A stretch of DNA of 64,000 nt from CAVXXB01 sp963765585 (lineage in GTDB: Bacteria; Calditrichota; Calditrichia; JAJRVZ01): assembly GCA_963765585.1 (NCBI GenBank), contig CAVXXB010000021.1, positions 62,001-126,000 on the forward strand, in the 5' to 3' direction. The notes under the pieces are model-generated. The model worked only from the letters and a program-made list of their open reading frames with translations. It was not told where the DNA came from and made no database searches. A program made the position numbers and the translations under genes. Positions 9,131 through 19,136 of the stretch are shown one piece after another; within the stretch, counting starts at the first letter, position 1, and every line of letters begins with the position of its first letter.

Positions 9131-10819
9131 TTATTTTGATTTATCTTGTGATTTCTGAATTCTTGCCCAGGTATCTCTTAGTTGTACAGTCCGGTTAAAT
9201 ACCAACTTTTTATCTGTAGAATCAACCTGATCCATATGGAAATAGCCAAGTCTTTCAAACTGAAATGGCAATTCGGATTTGGTACTACTCAGGCTTGGTT
9301 CAACCCAAAAATTGTCAATAACTTCAAGTGAATCCGGATTAATGTTTTCCTTAAATTCACCGCTATCGGGGTTCTCATTCAGAAAAAGGTGCGAATAGAG
9401 TCGAGCCTGTGCCTGGAGTGCATGCGCCGCAGACACCCAGTGCAGAGTCGCTTTAACTTTGCGTCCATCGGGAGCATTGCCGCCTTTTGTTTCAGGATCA
9501 TAGGTACAATGGATCTCTGTGATATCTCCGGTATTCGGATCTTTTATAAAATCGACACATTTGATGAAGTACGCATAACGAAGACGTACTTCTCGTCCGG
9601 GTGCCAGTCGGAAAAATTTTCCCGGCGGATCTTCCATAAAATCTTCCTGCTCAATATATAAAACCTTGGAGAAAGGTATCTTCCGCGTGCCGGCATTTTC
9701 ATCTTCCGGATTATTGATGGCTGTGAGTTCTTCCGTTTGATCATCCGGATAATTATCAATAATAACTTTGACCGGTTTCAGTACCCCCATTACACGCAGG
9801 GCACGTTTGTTGAGATCTTCTCTCAGACAATGCTCGAGAAACTCGATCTCTACTGTATTATCACTTTTAGCTACGCCTATGCGGTCGGCAAAATCGCGGA
9901 TTGCCTTTGGAGTATAACCACGTCGCCGCAATCCGGACAAGGTTGGCATACGAGGATCATCCCATCCGCTGACATGTTTCTCTTCAACCAATTGTAATAG
10001 TTTTCGTTTGCTCATTACAGTGTAACTGAGATTCAATCTTGCAAATTCAATTTGTTGTGGATGATATATCTCCAATTCATCTAACAGCCAGTCATATAGT
10101 GGCCGGTGGGCTTCAAACTCAAGGGTACAAATCGAATGAGTTATTTTCTCAATCGAATCAGACTGGCCATGGGCAAAATCATACATTGGATAGATGCACC
10201 ATTTGTCACCAACGCGGGGATGTGACGCATGCAGTATCCGGTAGAGTACGGGATCGCGCATATTGATATTGGGCGATGCCATATCAATTTTGGCCCGCAA
10301 AACATGTGAACCATCCGGAAATTCACCCGTCTTCATTTTTTCGAATAAATCGAGATTTTCCTCAACTTCACGATTGCGAAATGGACTGTTTTTTCCTGGT
10401 TCGGTTAATGTACCACGATATTCCCTGATTTGCTCTGCCGACAAATCATCAACATATGCTTTCCCTTTTTTTATCAATATTATAGCGAACTCATATAATT
10501 GTTTAAAATAATCAGATGCATAATATTCAGTTTCCCCCCAATCGAAACCCAGCCACTTTACATCCTTTTTTATTGATTCGATATACTCCATTTCTTCCTT
10601 GATCGGATTTGTGTCATCAAATCGCAGATTACATGTTCCGTTATAATCACGGGCAAGACCGAAATTGAGGCAGATAGATTTGGCATGGCCAATGTGCAAG
10701 TATCCGTTGGGCTCAGGCGGGAAGCGGGTATGAACACGATTCTCGTATTTATTTGTTTTAAGGTCCTCATCTATGATGACCCTGATAAAGTTTTTTGCAG
10801 GTGTTTTGTCTTCTGACAT
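9131..10819 (-). CDS. glnS: Glutaminyl-tRNA synthetase
   Basis: 562 residues, full length. Class I signatures are present: the HIGH motif in GYLHIGHAKS and the KMSKS variant VMSKRKL. The catalytic core is followed by the anticodon-binding beta-barrels typical of GlnRS (NFWVEPS, LGYFHMDQ, FNRTVQLRDTWA near the end). It charges tRNA-Gln directly, so this organism need not rely on the amidotransferase route, although both may coexist. ATG 10819 follows an AAGGAATAAA ribosome site. A CDF transporter gene lies 12 bases downstream. Confidence 0.97.
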   Translation of the reverse strand: MSEDKTPAKNFIRVIIDEDLKTNKYENRVHTRFPPEPNGYLHIGHAKSICLNFGLARDYNGTCNLRFDDTNPIKEEMEYIESIKKDVKWLGFDWGETEYYASDYFKQLYEFAIILIKKGKAYVDDLSAEQIREYRGTLTEPGKNSPFRNREVEENLDLFEKMKTGEFPDGSHVLRAKIDMASPNINMRDPVLYRILHASHPRVGDKWCIYPMYDFAHGQSDSIEKITHSICTLEFEAHRPLYDWLLDELEIYHPQQIEFARLNLSYTVMSKRKLLQLVEEKHVSGWDDPRMPTLSGLRRRGYTPKAIRDFADRIGVAKSDNTVEIEFLEHCLREDLNKRALRVMGVLKPVKVIIDNYPDDQTEELTAINNPEDENAGTRKIPFSKVLYIEQEDFMEDPPGKFFRLAPGREVRLRYAYFIKCVDFIKDPNTGDITEIHCTYDPETKGGNAPDGRKVKATLHWVSAAHALQAQARLYSHLFLNENPDSGEFKENINPDSLEVIDNFWVEPSLSSTKSELPFQFERLGYFHMDQVDSTDKKLVFNRTVQLRDTWARIQKSQDKSK

Positions 10820-11122
10820 TTTATTCCTTTGCGGCTTGGTGCCTTTGCGCGAGTAATTTAATAATACTTCAAAATAATTAGAATTTTAATTTCCATATTT
10901 AGAATCCTAAAATTAAACAAAAATATATTTTTTACCAAAATCAAATTTCAATCCATACAGGCAAGAGAAAAATGAAATTATCCTCAATATACAAGAAGCA
11001 GACAAAGTATATTTGGATTTGTTGATCTTATTGCTCTTCGTGTATTCGTGGTAAATTTAAAGTTCCATCGCCCAAGGGGCGAGCAGCAGGTTCTGTGATA
11101 ACTGTATAATTGATTTTGAAAT
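10820..11122. other. Spacer between the M14 peptidase gene and glnS
   Basis: 303 bases with no supportable gene. It holds the presumed glnS promoter side and is AT-rich, with a degraded repeat-like stretch near 11030-11055 (TTCGTGTATTCGTGG). No hairpin terminator is clear. Confidence 0.5.
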
Positions 11123-12377
11123 TTATGGCACGACTAAAATTGGAATAGTTTTTCGCTGATGTTCTGACATGATTGATAAATAGTACATACCGGTTGAGAT
11201 ATTATTCAACTGTGTGGATAGGTCGGGTGATTCCATCGGTTCCTGTGCCGCGATATATTGATGCGACTCTTTGCCCAAGAATGTTATAAACTGCCAGCTC
11301 ATATTCGGTAGTTTTCATTAAGCGAATATTTACACTCAATTTTGATCCATTGGATACCGGATTAGGATAGGCGCTTAATGATATTTCTTCCTCAACGGCT
11401 CTTTGAGCAACGAAGGGTATGGGCTCTACGGGAGTCTCCTGAAGTCCCAGATAGTCCTTTATACCGCTTAATAGTGCAAGTGCCGTTTTATCAAAATCCC
11501 CGGCTTCAGAACAATTCATATCTTCGTAGGTCAGGGCCATAACACCTTCCTGAAAATTCCACCAAAACCAACTCTCCGGGAAGTGTGTAGGTGTGCTGTT
11601 CACCCAGGAAATATAATAGTCCCAGTTTTGTATACCTTCCGGCCAGTAGGCCCGTATTCCGGTAATGAAGTCTGCCTGATCTTCCGCAAATGCTTTTGAG
11701 GTTCCAGTTTCATCGTGATATACAAAAAACCTGGTGCAACTATAGGCAGAGTGCATATTTAATGCTATCCGGACCGGTGATTCCGATGCCATATAGGTCT
11801 CAAATGTCTTCTTTAGAGCCGCGGCTTCCGGTTCCATAATCTCAGAATCCCATTCACGTTCCAGATCTACATCATTCGCATTTGTCCGGCCATTTCCCAA
11901 TTCCACACCGTCAGGATTATACATCGGTATAATATTGAATATGCAATTATTACGTAAAGTTTGGGCGACATTACTGGAATCCATTAGTATTTTGATGATT
12001 TCGTTGGTAACCCATGTGGATTGAACTTCATTTGGGTGAGTTCTGGTATGAATTGATATCCGGGTTCGTGGTTCAGCGGATGAGGACGTATCGGTGATAG
12101 TTAAACGCCAAATCGCTCTGTTTTCAACACTGGCACCAATGGAATCGATAATAACAAACGGCGATGAGGCCCATTTGTCGAGATCTGTCAACAGGCTGTC
12201 ATAATTATAACCCCAACCAAGACCAAGTATTTTATACATCTCTTGTGATCTTGTCTCATCATACCCGCATGGATCCGAACCGGGTCCGAAATATATAGAA
12301 TTCGCCTGTTGTGCGAAGATTGAACCTGATGCTGTAAATATCTGAATAAAAAAAAGTATAGATAAAATTCGCTTCAA
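11123..12377 (-). CDS. Secreted M14-type zinc carboxypeptidase with T9SS sorting domain, frameshifted at the C-terminus
   Basis: TTG 12377 is taken as the start because AAAGGA lies just upstream and a clean signal peptide follows (ILSILFFIQIF, then a cut near FAQQ). The catalytic domain shows the zinc ligands HPNE (H-x-x-E) and a later His in ALNMHSA, plus a candidate general base in TYEDMNC. The tail is a type A sorting domain (SAYPNPVSNGSKL, YNILGQRVA). The open frame runs out at 11202 with RPIHTVE, but one base out of register it continues LSTQLNNISTGMYYLSI to IPILVVP and stops at 11123, exactly the usual end of such domains. Corrected length is about 417 residues. Substrate is unknown. 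Confidence 0.85.
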
Positions 12378-12589
12378 TTTATTGTCCTTTACTTCGTTAT
12401 TGTGTCACTTGGAATTTAACTTACACCAAGATTAATCTTGGGGTAATAAATAAATTATCAAGCACAGAAAATTGAATAACTGTGTTCATCTATGCGACAC
12501 CCCTCAATATACGAAGTTATCATATTATTTTGCAGGATTTATTTCCCGGGGTGTTAGAATAAAGGTGTAGTGAAAATTTTTTGCGGAGG

Positions 12590-15500
12590 CTATGACATGT
12601 GCTTCATGAAATCTTCATTTAATACAGATTTTAGCCTATACAGAAGTTCGTTTGCATTTTCAATTGAAAAAACGAGCGGCGGCTTAATTTTGATGACATT
12701 ATTATCCTTGCCGTCGGTACTCATTAAAATAGCCAGTTCCTTCATACGATTCACAAGATATACGGCTTTGTCGGCTAAAGGACTTTGAGAATGATCGACT
12801 AATTCAAAACCCAAAAATAATCCCTGACCTCTGACATCGCCTATGACGGGAAATTCCCCTTGTAATTCTTTTAGCCCGGATTTTAGATAGTTTCCGACAT
12901 GGAGGGCATTTTCCTGTAACTTTTCGTCTTTTATCACTCCCAGCACTGCACGACCAATGGCACATGAAACCGGATTTCCGCCAAATGTGTTGAAATACTC
13001 CATCCCATTTGCGAATGAATCAGCCACTTCCCGTGTACAAACCACTGCCGCCAGCGGATGACCATTGCCAATTGGTTTTCCGACGGTGATGATATCGGGC
13101 ACAACATCATATAATTCGAACCCCCAGAACTTGCTTCCCACCCGGCCACATCCGACCTGGACTTCATCGGAAATACAAAGGCCACCGGCCTTTCTAATAG
13201 TGTTATACGCAATCCTGAGAAAATCCTCCGGCAATTCGATTTGCCCACCACAACTCATGATACTTTCGCAAATGAAACCGGCTATCTTTCTTCCTTTTTG
13301 CCCAATCCTGTTGATTTGTTCCTGGATGTGCGCTGCATATTTTGGACCGGTATTCTCGCCACGATATAATCCCCGGTATGAATCGGGCAGGGGGACGATA
13401 TGCGTATGTTCGGGTGCACCCCTACCACCTTTACCGTCAAATTTGTATGAACTGACATCGATACAGCCATTTGTATTACCATGATAACCAACTTCAATGG
13501 CGATTATATCTCTTTGTCCGGTATATGTTTGCACCATACGCAGAGCCAGTTCGTTGGCTTCACTTCCGGAATTTACAAAATGAACAACTTGCAGTTTCTC
13601 GGGTAGTGTACTCAGCAACTCTTCGGCAAATTCTGTGATATTTTTATGCAGGTATCGTGTATTGGTGTTCAGGACGGCCATTTGTTCCTGCCCGGCCCTG
13701 ACAACGCGAGGGTGTTCGTGGCCCACATGAGCCACATTGTTAACTGTATCGAGATATTTTCTTCCCTCATCATCGATAAGAAATGCACCGTTGCCTCTGA
13801 CAATATGCAGCGGTTCCTGATATGATAAACTGAGGCTTTTGCCAAGGTGTTTATTTCGATAAGATGCTATTGTGTACTTATCAACTAATGCTTCATTTTG
13901 AAGCCCAAGTTCATTGAATAATAGATTCGGATCCGGACAAATGCTGCGCCAGATATGTTCTGCATCTTTATGGATCACCCCGGGAAAGTCATGTTTGTTA
14001 CCAAGTAAATCTAATATAATCTGAAAATGAAGATGAGGAACCCAGTTCCCGTTTTCTGGCGGTGCGCCGATATAACCGATGATATCGCCTTTTTCAATGG
14101 CCTGTCCACTTTGATGTAGACTCATTGTTTCGATGCTCAAATGTCCGTACAGCGTATAAAAAATAAGCCCGGTATCCATCTGGTGTTTCAAAATGAGGGT
14201 TGGGCCATAATCTTTATCACCTTCATTATTAAAAATGGAAAATACAGTACCGGGTAAAACTGCGTGCACAGCTGTTTGTGCATCAAGCCAGAAATCGATT
14301 CCCAGATGCGTACTGCGGTAAACAGGTCCGTTATTCCCCTCCATTTTAAATGTATCTGCTGTATAGAAGGGCCGGGTCTCTAAATAACCACCGGCAATTA
14401 ATGACTCCGGATTTGTCAATTTTGGACGCTGCATTTTTTCTTCGAGCGAACTAATGTCATTGAATTCCGGTTCGTTACCCAACCAGGTGCTGGAAATACT
14501 CATATCCACGGGCTTAACAGATTTGAAATTTGTCTTTGGAAATAGTTGTTTAAGAGTGATGGTCTGTTTCTGCGCCCAGGATGCAAACAATTGCTCATTT
14601 GGGTGTGCATCCATACCACAGGCCGAACGGAAAGAATAGTACGCCAGCTGCTCGTCGATTTGTTTCCATTTACTAAGTACATCCCAGGCTGGTTTTTCAC
14701 TGACCAGTAAATAATTATTGTCAGGTTCTTTTTGTTTATTAATTGCTGATTTGGTGACACTGATAACCAATCGCATTGCCACCAGAGTATAAAGTACCCT
14801 CAACTCCTCTTCCAGAAGGGGATAGTTTGCATTATAACCTGATACTACTGGAAGCGCAGCATGCAATACATCTGTTTTATTCATAATTGCATAGGAAATA
14901 GCAACGGCAAGGTCATTTATAATCTGAGTGTAAACCGAATCACCAAAATCGATAATTGCAATCACCCTGGGATTTACAAGGTCTTCCGAAACGAGGATAT
15001 TATTATCATTGGCATCATTATGGATTACTGCTTTACGTAACGATTTATAGGTAGCCTGCAGAGATAGAAATTTATCGAAAAAATAGTTTACCACTTCTTT
15101 TTGCTGATCACTGAACAAGTCTAAATGGGTATTTATCCACTCCGCCTGTGCGATATCCCAGTCCAGTTTCCGCTGTGCTGCCGGATGTGAAAAATTCTGC
15201 AACGTCTGGTTTAGCAATCCGGCTTTTTCTCCCAGGCTATAGAGTAGAGCATCATTTATTGGATTTACCTGTGACCAAACCCGGCCATCTATCCATGACA
15301 GCATACGTACCATGCGTTTGTGACCGGCGGAATCGATGATTTCATTAGTGAAATTACCATTCACGGCTGGGATATATTCTGGAGCGCATACATTCTGACC
15401 ACTTTTTAATATATAGTCCAGCAATTGCTGCTGAAAATCAAGCTGGGCGGGATTGAAATCCGGCCGGGAAATTTTTAACAGGTATGAATGGTTTCGCCCG

Positions 15501-15628
15501 GTAATTTTAAAATTAAAATCGATTTCTCCAGGTAGGGGGGTAATTTCGCCTTCAATTTGATATAAATCACGGGCAAGTTCTGATGCCTGAGATACATTAA
15601 TCTTAATTAAATTATAGTCAGTCTGCAT
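12590..15628 (-). CDS. Trifunctional fusion: APH-type kinase, M23 peptidase, class III aminotransferase/phospholyase
   Basis: 1012 residues in three modules. Residues 1-330 are an aminoglycoside-phosphotransferase-type kinase (HNDANDNNIL at 203-212, IDFGD at 226-230). Residues about 415-560 are an M23 (LytM-like) domain with H441, D445, H496 and HLH at 532-534, so all expected zinc/catalytic positions appear present. Residues about 585-1012 are a class III PLP enzyme (SGSEANE at 687-693, DEVQVGCGR at 821-829, PLP lysine K851). The kinase and PLP modules resemble hydroxylysine kinase and the AGXT2L phospholyases, which act on phosphoethanolamine or phosphohydroxylysine. Kinase then phospholyase would be consecutive steps; this is inference. 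No signal peptide is seen, which is odd for an M23 peptidase. Confidence 0.88.
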   Translation of the reverse strand: MQTDYNLIKINVSQASELARDLYQIEGEITPLPGEIDFNFKITGRNHSYLLKISRPDFNPAQLDFQQQLLDYILKSGQNVCAPEYIPAVNGNFTNEIIDSAGHKRMVRMLSWIDGRVWSQVNPINDALLYSLGEKAGLLNQTLQNFSHPAAQRKLDWDIAQAEWINTHLDLFSDQQKEVVNYFFDKFLSLQATYKSLRKAVIHNDANDNNILVSEDLVNPRVIAIIDFGDSVYTQIINDLAVAISYAIMNKTDVLHAALPVVSGYNANYPLLEEELRVLYTLVAMRLVISVTKSAINKQKEPDNNYLLVSEKPAWDVLSKWKQIDEQLAYYSFRSACGMDAHPNEQLFASWAQKQTITLKQLFPKTNFKSVKPVDMSISSTWLGNEPEFNDISSLEEKMQRPKLTNPESLIAGGYLETRPFYTADTFKMEGNNGPVYRSTHLGIDFWLDAQTAVHAVLPGTVFSIFNNEGDKDYGPTLILKHQMDTGLIFYTLYGHLSIETMSLHQSGQAIEKGDIIGYIGAPPENGNWVPHLHFQIILDLLGNKHDFPGVIHKDAEHIWRSICPDPNLLFNELGLQNEALVDKYTIASYRNKHLGKSLSLSYQEPLHIVRGNGAFLIDDEGRKYLDTVNNVAHVGHEHPRVVRAGQEQMAVLNTNTRYLHKNITEFAEELLSTLPEKLQVVHFVNSGSEANELALRMVQTYTGQRDIIAIEVGYHGNTNGCIDVSSYKFDGKGGRGAPEHTHIVPLPDSYRGLYRGENTGPKYAAHIQEQINRIGQKGRKIAGFICESIMSCGGQIELPEDFLRIAYNTIRKAGGLCISDEVQVGCGRVGSKFWGFELYDVVPDIITVGKPIGNGHPLAAVVCTREVADSFANGMEYFNTFGGNPVSCAIGRAVLGVIKDEKLQENALHVGNYLKSGLKELQGEFPVIGDVRGQGLFLGFELVDHSQSPLADKAVYLVNRMKELAILMSTDGKDNNVIKIKPPLVFSIENANELLYRLKSVLNEDFMKHMS

Positions 15629-15646
15629 AAAATTATTTGGCTCAGA

Positions 15647-15889
15647 TTATTTCATGATTAATAATACGATATATGGCACCAGGTTGAATATTAAAAAGAA
15701 GATTTTAAATAGTCCAAGGAACCCGTACATAATTGTTTTGAAGGTTTCTTCCGGCATGGGAAACCATTTCTTTTGTGTGCGATAGACCAGGTTGGGTGTG
15801 AATGTTATAAATGCAGTCCAGAGAAAAAGCAAGGCACCGTTAATAATGGTACACCACATAAAAAAAGAAGTGAGATGATTCAATTCCAT
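15647..15889 (-). CDS. Small membrane protein, two to three helices (DUF6868-like)
   Basis: 80 residues from ATG 15889, chosen because AAGGGAGGTAATGTC lies directly before it; an upstream in-frame ATG at 15958 has no ribosome site. Helices lie at about 8-28 (TSFFMWCTIINGALLFLW) and about 52-78. The pattern resembles the uncharacterised DUF6868 family, from memory. It is 18 bases upstream of the trifunctional fusion gene and likely cotranscribed. Function unknown. Confidence 0.72.
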   Translation of the reverse strand: MELNHLTSFFMWCTIINGALLFLWTAFITFTPNLVYRTQKKWFPMPEETFKTIMYGFLGLFKIFFLIFNLVPYIVLLIMK

Positions 15890-16064
15890 GACATTACCTC
15901 CCTTAATATCAATTACATAGTGACCTTTATATTTATACCCTTTAAGACAAAAATGCAATATTCAATTGTGGAAGGATATAAATAAGTTAATCAGCACATG
16001 AGAATATTATTTGTGTATAAAGAGTTTATATATATAAGCGGTTAATAAAAGGAGGATATATAAT

Positions 16065-16634
16065 ATGATCAATAAAATCACATTTCTTATTCTTATCAGT
16101 TTGAGCGTAGCTAGTGCACAAAAAGGCGATTATAATTCTAATGAGCAACATCCCTATGGCCGAATAAATCCCGATGCACCAGTTCAATTGTCAGACTATT
16201 CCGAAATGATAGGATCCTGTGAGTGCCAGAGCGTGCGCAGAAATCCGGACGGCAGCTGGCAGGATACTGTGGCGATGACCTGGAATTTTAAATATATACT
16301 CAATGGATTTGCGGTTCAGGATGAAACCTGGAAATCAGATGGAGTATATGCTACCAGTATTCGCCAGTTTAATACGGATAGTCTAAACTGGGTGGTGAGT
16401 TATTATAGTTCAATATTTGTATCAAATTCCGTCAATGTGTGGACAGGAAACAGGGAGCAAAATAAAATTGTTTTAAAGATGTCTCAAAAATCACCGCAGG
16501 GATATGATGGATTCAGCCGATTAACTTTCTATGACATATCTGATACCGGATATAAATGGATCGGGGAATGGACCGACCCGAGTGGAAATATTGTATATCC
16601 GTTTTGGAAAATAGTGTGCCGTAAAGTAGAATAA
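16065..16634 (+). CDS. Exported DUF1579-like protein
   Basis: 189 residues, with a strong ribosome site (AAAGGAGG) before ATG 16065. The N-terminus ITFLILISLSVASAQ is a signal peptide. The mature part is beta-rich with repeated aromatic strands (WNFKYILNGFAVQDETW, KWIGEWTDPSGN), which recalls DUF1579 and lipocalin-like families. It is flanked by divergently oriented genes and looks monocistronic. Function not known. Confidence 0.72.
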   Translation: MINKITFLILISLSVASAQKGDYNSNEQHPYGRINPDAPVQLSDYSEMIGSCECQSVRRNPDGSWQDTVAMTWNFKYILNGFAVQDETWKSDGVYATSIRQFNTDSLNWVVSYYSSIFVSNSVNVWTGNREQNKIVLKMSQKSPQGYDGFSRLTFYDISDTGYKWIGEWTDPSGNIVYPFWKIVCRKVE

Positions 16635-16649
16635 TTGATGTTTTACGAA

Positions 16650-17306
16650 TTAAAACATATTTACATTGTATGATATCTGTGCGGTAAACACCGAGACTCT
16701 TTTGTTATTGTCATTAAAATAGAAGGATCCCTGATTGATGGGTATCTGGGTAAATGAAAATTTTGCCGTAATGGGAACATCCCATCCCCAGCGCCTGAAT
16801 GGTATATTTAAGGCCACACCATATCTTATATTGAGCACATCTTCATTGCCGTAAAATGAAAAATAAGCCTGATAATATCCGCCAATATTAAGTTCAAGGG
16901 CTTCCCAGAATTTTACTTTTGTTCCAATTCCACCTAAGTCTGCATCACCTTTATAATATTCTTCCGGATTCAGCCATCGGCCGTACTGGCCTGAAAGAAC
17001 ATATTCAAAAACAGGTAAATTCTTGTCTGAAAAAGCGGTGAAACCGTAGGCAAAACCTATCTTAAAGAAGCGGGGCGTCTGATACGATATCTCATTGTTG
17101 TTCTGTGTATCTGTAGTGAGCTCATACTTTAAATCAGAGCCAAAATTCTGAAGTGAAACACCAAGAGCAAGGCTATCCTTGATATTGGAATCCATAAAGA
17201 GCCCGTTGAATTGGTAGGTAAACCCAATATCACCGATAATAGCTGCGGTTGAAGTGAAACTAAAATTTGCTACATCACCTTCGATGACCTGCCATTCAAA
17301 ATCCAC
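16650..17306 (-). pseudogene. 5'-truncated PorV/PorQ-like outer-membrane beta-barrel protein
   Basis: 218 residues in alternating beta-strand pattern, ending in an aromatic C-terminus (NVNMF) typical of outer-membrane barrels. Segments such as ALGVSLQNFGSDLKYE, RFFKIGFAYGF and ELNIGGYYQAYFSFYG resemble the middle and C-terminal half of PorV/PorQ-type proteins, which serve type IX secretion and attachment. The first 100 or more residues and the signal peptide are missing: the frame opens only six codons before a GTG at 17306, and a nearby ATG at 17325 with its own purine-rich site reads ten codons to a stop. I interpret this as a decayed remnant; a non-canonical start cannot be excluded. Confidence 0.6.
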
Positions 17307-17634
17307 ATAATATAATATTTCTCATGGGTCCACTCTCCCATTTAGTTGAGATAATTATAAGCGAAATATATGAAGATAACAAAGAAATAAATGAAAAATC
17401 AAAAAAAATATACACATTTTATAATATAAAATCACACTGGATAAATCTATATATATTATAAGGTTACGAAAAGTAAAATTAGAGATATACAGATAAATAT
17501 AAAGAAAAAAGAAAAAAATATTCATACGCGGGAATAAAAACGCTCAAAACGCTCTTATAGTATTTTGTAAATAACAAGAACGGAAGTAGTAAGTTTAATT
17601 AATTATATTTTTAATCTATTTTAAGGAGTTTGTC
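17307..17634. other. AT-rich spacer between divergent PorV-like remnant and DUF4397 gene
   Basis: 328 bases with no supportable gene. Very AT-rich (17341-17520), containing long A/T runs, and ending with the TAAGGAGTTTGTC ribosome site of the lipoprotein gene. It probably holds the promoter of that gene and may hold what is left of the missing 5' part of the neighbouring remnant, but no barrel strands can be read in any frame. Confidence 0.5.
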
Positions 17635-18324
17635 ATGAAGTTAATCAAGAAGTTCAGTTTGTTTGTTTTAATCGCAGTTACATCAATTGCAATGGTATCA
17701 TGTAGTGAGGATGATAATCCTACAGATCCCAGTCCCAGTCAGGGCATGGTAATGGCCGTGCACACTTCACCCAATGCACCAGAAGTTGATATTTTAGTAG
17801 ATGATGTTGTTGCAGCAGAAGGTCTTATATATACTCAAAACACCGGATATGCTAATGTTGTTGCCGGCACCCGTAACGTAAAAGTATATGTTCCTGCCTT
17901 AGATGCCAATATTTTTGATGCCAATTTACCAATTGCTGCAAATACAAATTATTCTGTTTTTGCAATTGACTCGGTTGAGAACATCGATTTCATTCTTACA
18001 GTCGATGATCTGACCAGCCCGGCTGCCGGAAAAGCACATGTGCGCTTTTTCCATTTGTCACCTAATGCACCTGGAGTGGATATAACAACTACAGATGGTA
18101 CACTTGTATTCGAAGATTATGAATTTAGTGAATACTCGGAATTTAAACCACTTGATGCTGGTACATATGATCTTCAGGTACGTTTACAGGGTACAGACAC
18201 TGTCGTTCTTGAGCTACCGGGTATTGCTGTAGCTGACGGTAAGATTTATACCGTGTATGCCAAAGGTTTTGTCGGCGGTGAGGGTAATCAGGCATTAGGT
18301 GCAGAAATTATAGTGAATAAATAG
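17635..18324 (+). CDS. DUF4397 lipoprotein
   Basis: 229 residues. The N-terminus ends VTSIAMVSC, a lipobox (Cys22), followed by an acidic, proline-rich spacer. Two DUF4397-type repeats follow, each opening with the same signature (VHTSPNAPEVDI near 41 and FHLSPNAPGVDI near 137). The family is usually surface-exposed or periplasmic and structurally Ig-like; its role is not known. A clear TAAGGAG ribosome site precedes it and a strong terminator follows, so it is a single-gene unit. Confidence 0.85.
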   Translation: MKLIKKFSLFVLIAVTSIAMVSCSEDDNPTDPSPSQGMVMAVHTSPNAPEVDILVDDVVAAEGLIYTQNTGYANVVAGTRNVKVYVPALDANIFDANLPIAANTNYSVFAIDSVENIDFILTVDDLTSPAAGKAHVRFFHLSPNAPGVDITTTDGTLVFEDYEFSEYSEFKPLDAGTYDLQVRLQGTDTVVLELPGIAVADGKIYTVYAKGFVGGEGNQALGAEIIVNK

Positions 18325-18409
18325 TTAAAGAACATATATCCACCTTATTAATTTGTAAGTTTGTTTGATTTTTGAAGGTGGTAGCAAATTTGGAAGGTAA
18401 GTTCATCAG

Positions 18410-18436
18410 GCCGCACTCAGGTGCGGTCTTTTTTTA
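18410..18436 (+). terminator. Rho-independent terminator after the DUF4397 gene
   Basis: Stem CCGCAC / GTGCGG with a TCAG loop, followed by TCTTTTTTT. It lies 86 bases after the lipoprotein stop and touches the 3' end of the convergent gene. There is no T-run on the minus-strand side, so it should act mainly on the plus strand. Confidence 0.85.
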
Positions 18437-18850
18437 TATCTCTTTGATAAAACTGTCAATTATCGACTTTGCATTGTCAAAGTTTTTATATGTTTCAATC
18501 TGATACGAATTATTCCCGGCAATCATGGCAGAAAGTTGATTAGGATTTCCTTCATAAAAAAGGCACAACACTTTTTTCCCCAATGACTCTGCCAGACCCA
18601 ATTCGTAACCCACGCCAAGAGAGGGATTCGAAACTTCGGCAATGATAAGATTAGACTCTATAATCCATTCCCTGTCTCTGCTGTAGATTTCAATGTCGTC
18701 CATATCACTTTCGCCTGACACATCAATATCCGGATTTCCAATATGCTCCGTTAAGACAGTCCCATAGTTTTTTAAATATTCTATAATTTGTGAATAAAAA
18801 CTTTGAAATTCACGTCCCCCGCGTATCGCACCGGCAAAATAAATTTTCAT
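18434..18850 (-). CDS. Nucleoside 2-deoxyribosyltransferase-fold hydrolase (DNPH1/RCL-like)
   Basis: 138 residues. The family signature is plain: N-terminal KIYFAGAIRGG, a central DREWIIESNLIIAEVSNPSLGVGYELG segment that includes the catalytic Glu of G-x-G-x-E-L-G, and a C-terminal helix. Related enzymes hydrolyse the N-glycosidic bond of 2'-deoxynucleoside 5'-monophosphates, or transfer the deoxyribose, and serve nucleotide salvage or sanitation. No neighbour links it to a pathway. Its stop codon overlaps the T-run of the convergent terminator. Confidence 0.85.
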   Translation of the reverse strand: MKIYFAGAIRGGREFQSFYSQIIEYLKNYGTVLTEHIGNPDIDVSGESDMDDIEIYSRDREWIIESNLIIAEVSNPSLGVGYELGLAESLGKKVLCLFYEGNPNQLSAMIAGNNSYQIETYKNFDNAKSIIDSFIKEI

Positions 18851-19136
18851 TTGATCTCTCTGATTTTGGTTAGCTTAATCTATTTATAAATTTCTCTCGC
18901 AAAGGCACCAAGTCGAAAAGAAATATATATTATTATATTTTACAATGATAGAATTAATTTATACACTGTCTAATAGTGTTTATGTAAATCATTTAAGATA
19001 AATCTCTGCGTCTCTGCGTCTTTGCGAGCGACGAATCATCAAAGTTAGAAATACCAAATAATATGTAATTAGTTATTGATAAGAGTTGGAAGCATATTTT
19101 CTAAAATGCAAAATTTAAACTTCTAACTCCTAATCT

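Noticed and set aside
12570..12788. A plus-strand gene opposite the end of the trifunctional fusion
   Set aside because: It is wholly inside a conserved coding region on the other strand and shows no family or ribosome site support.
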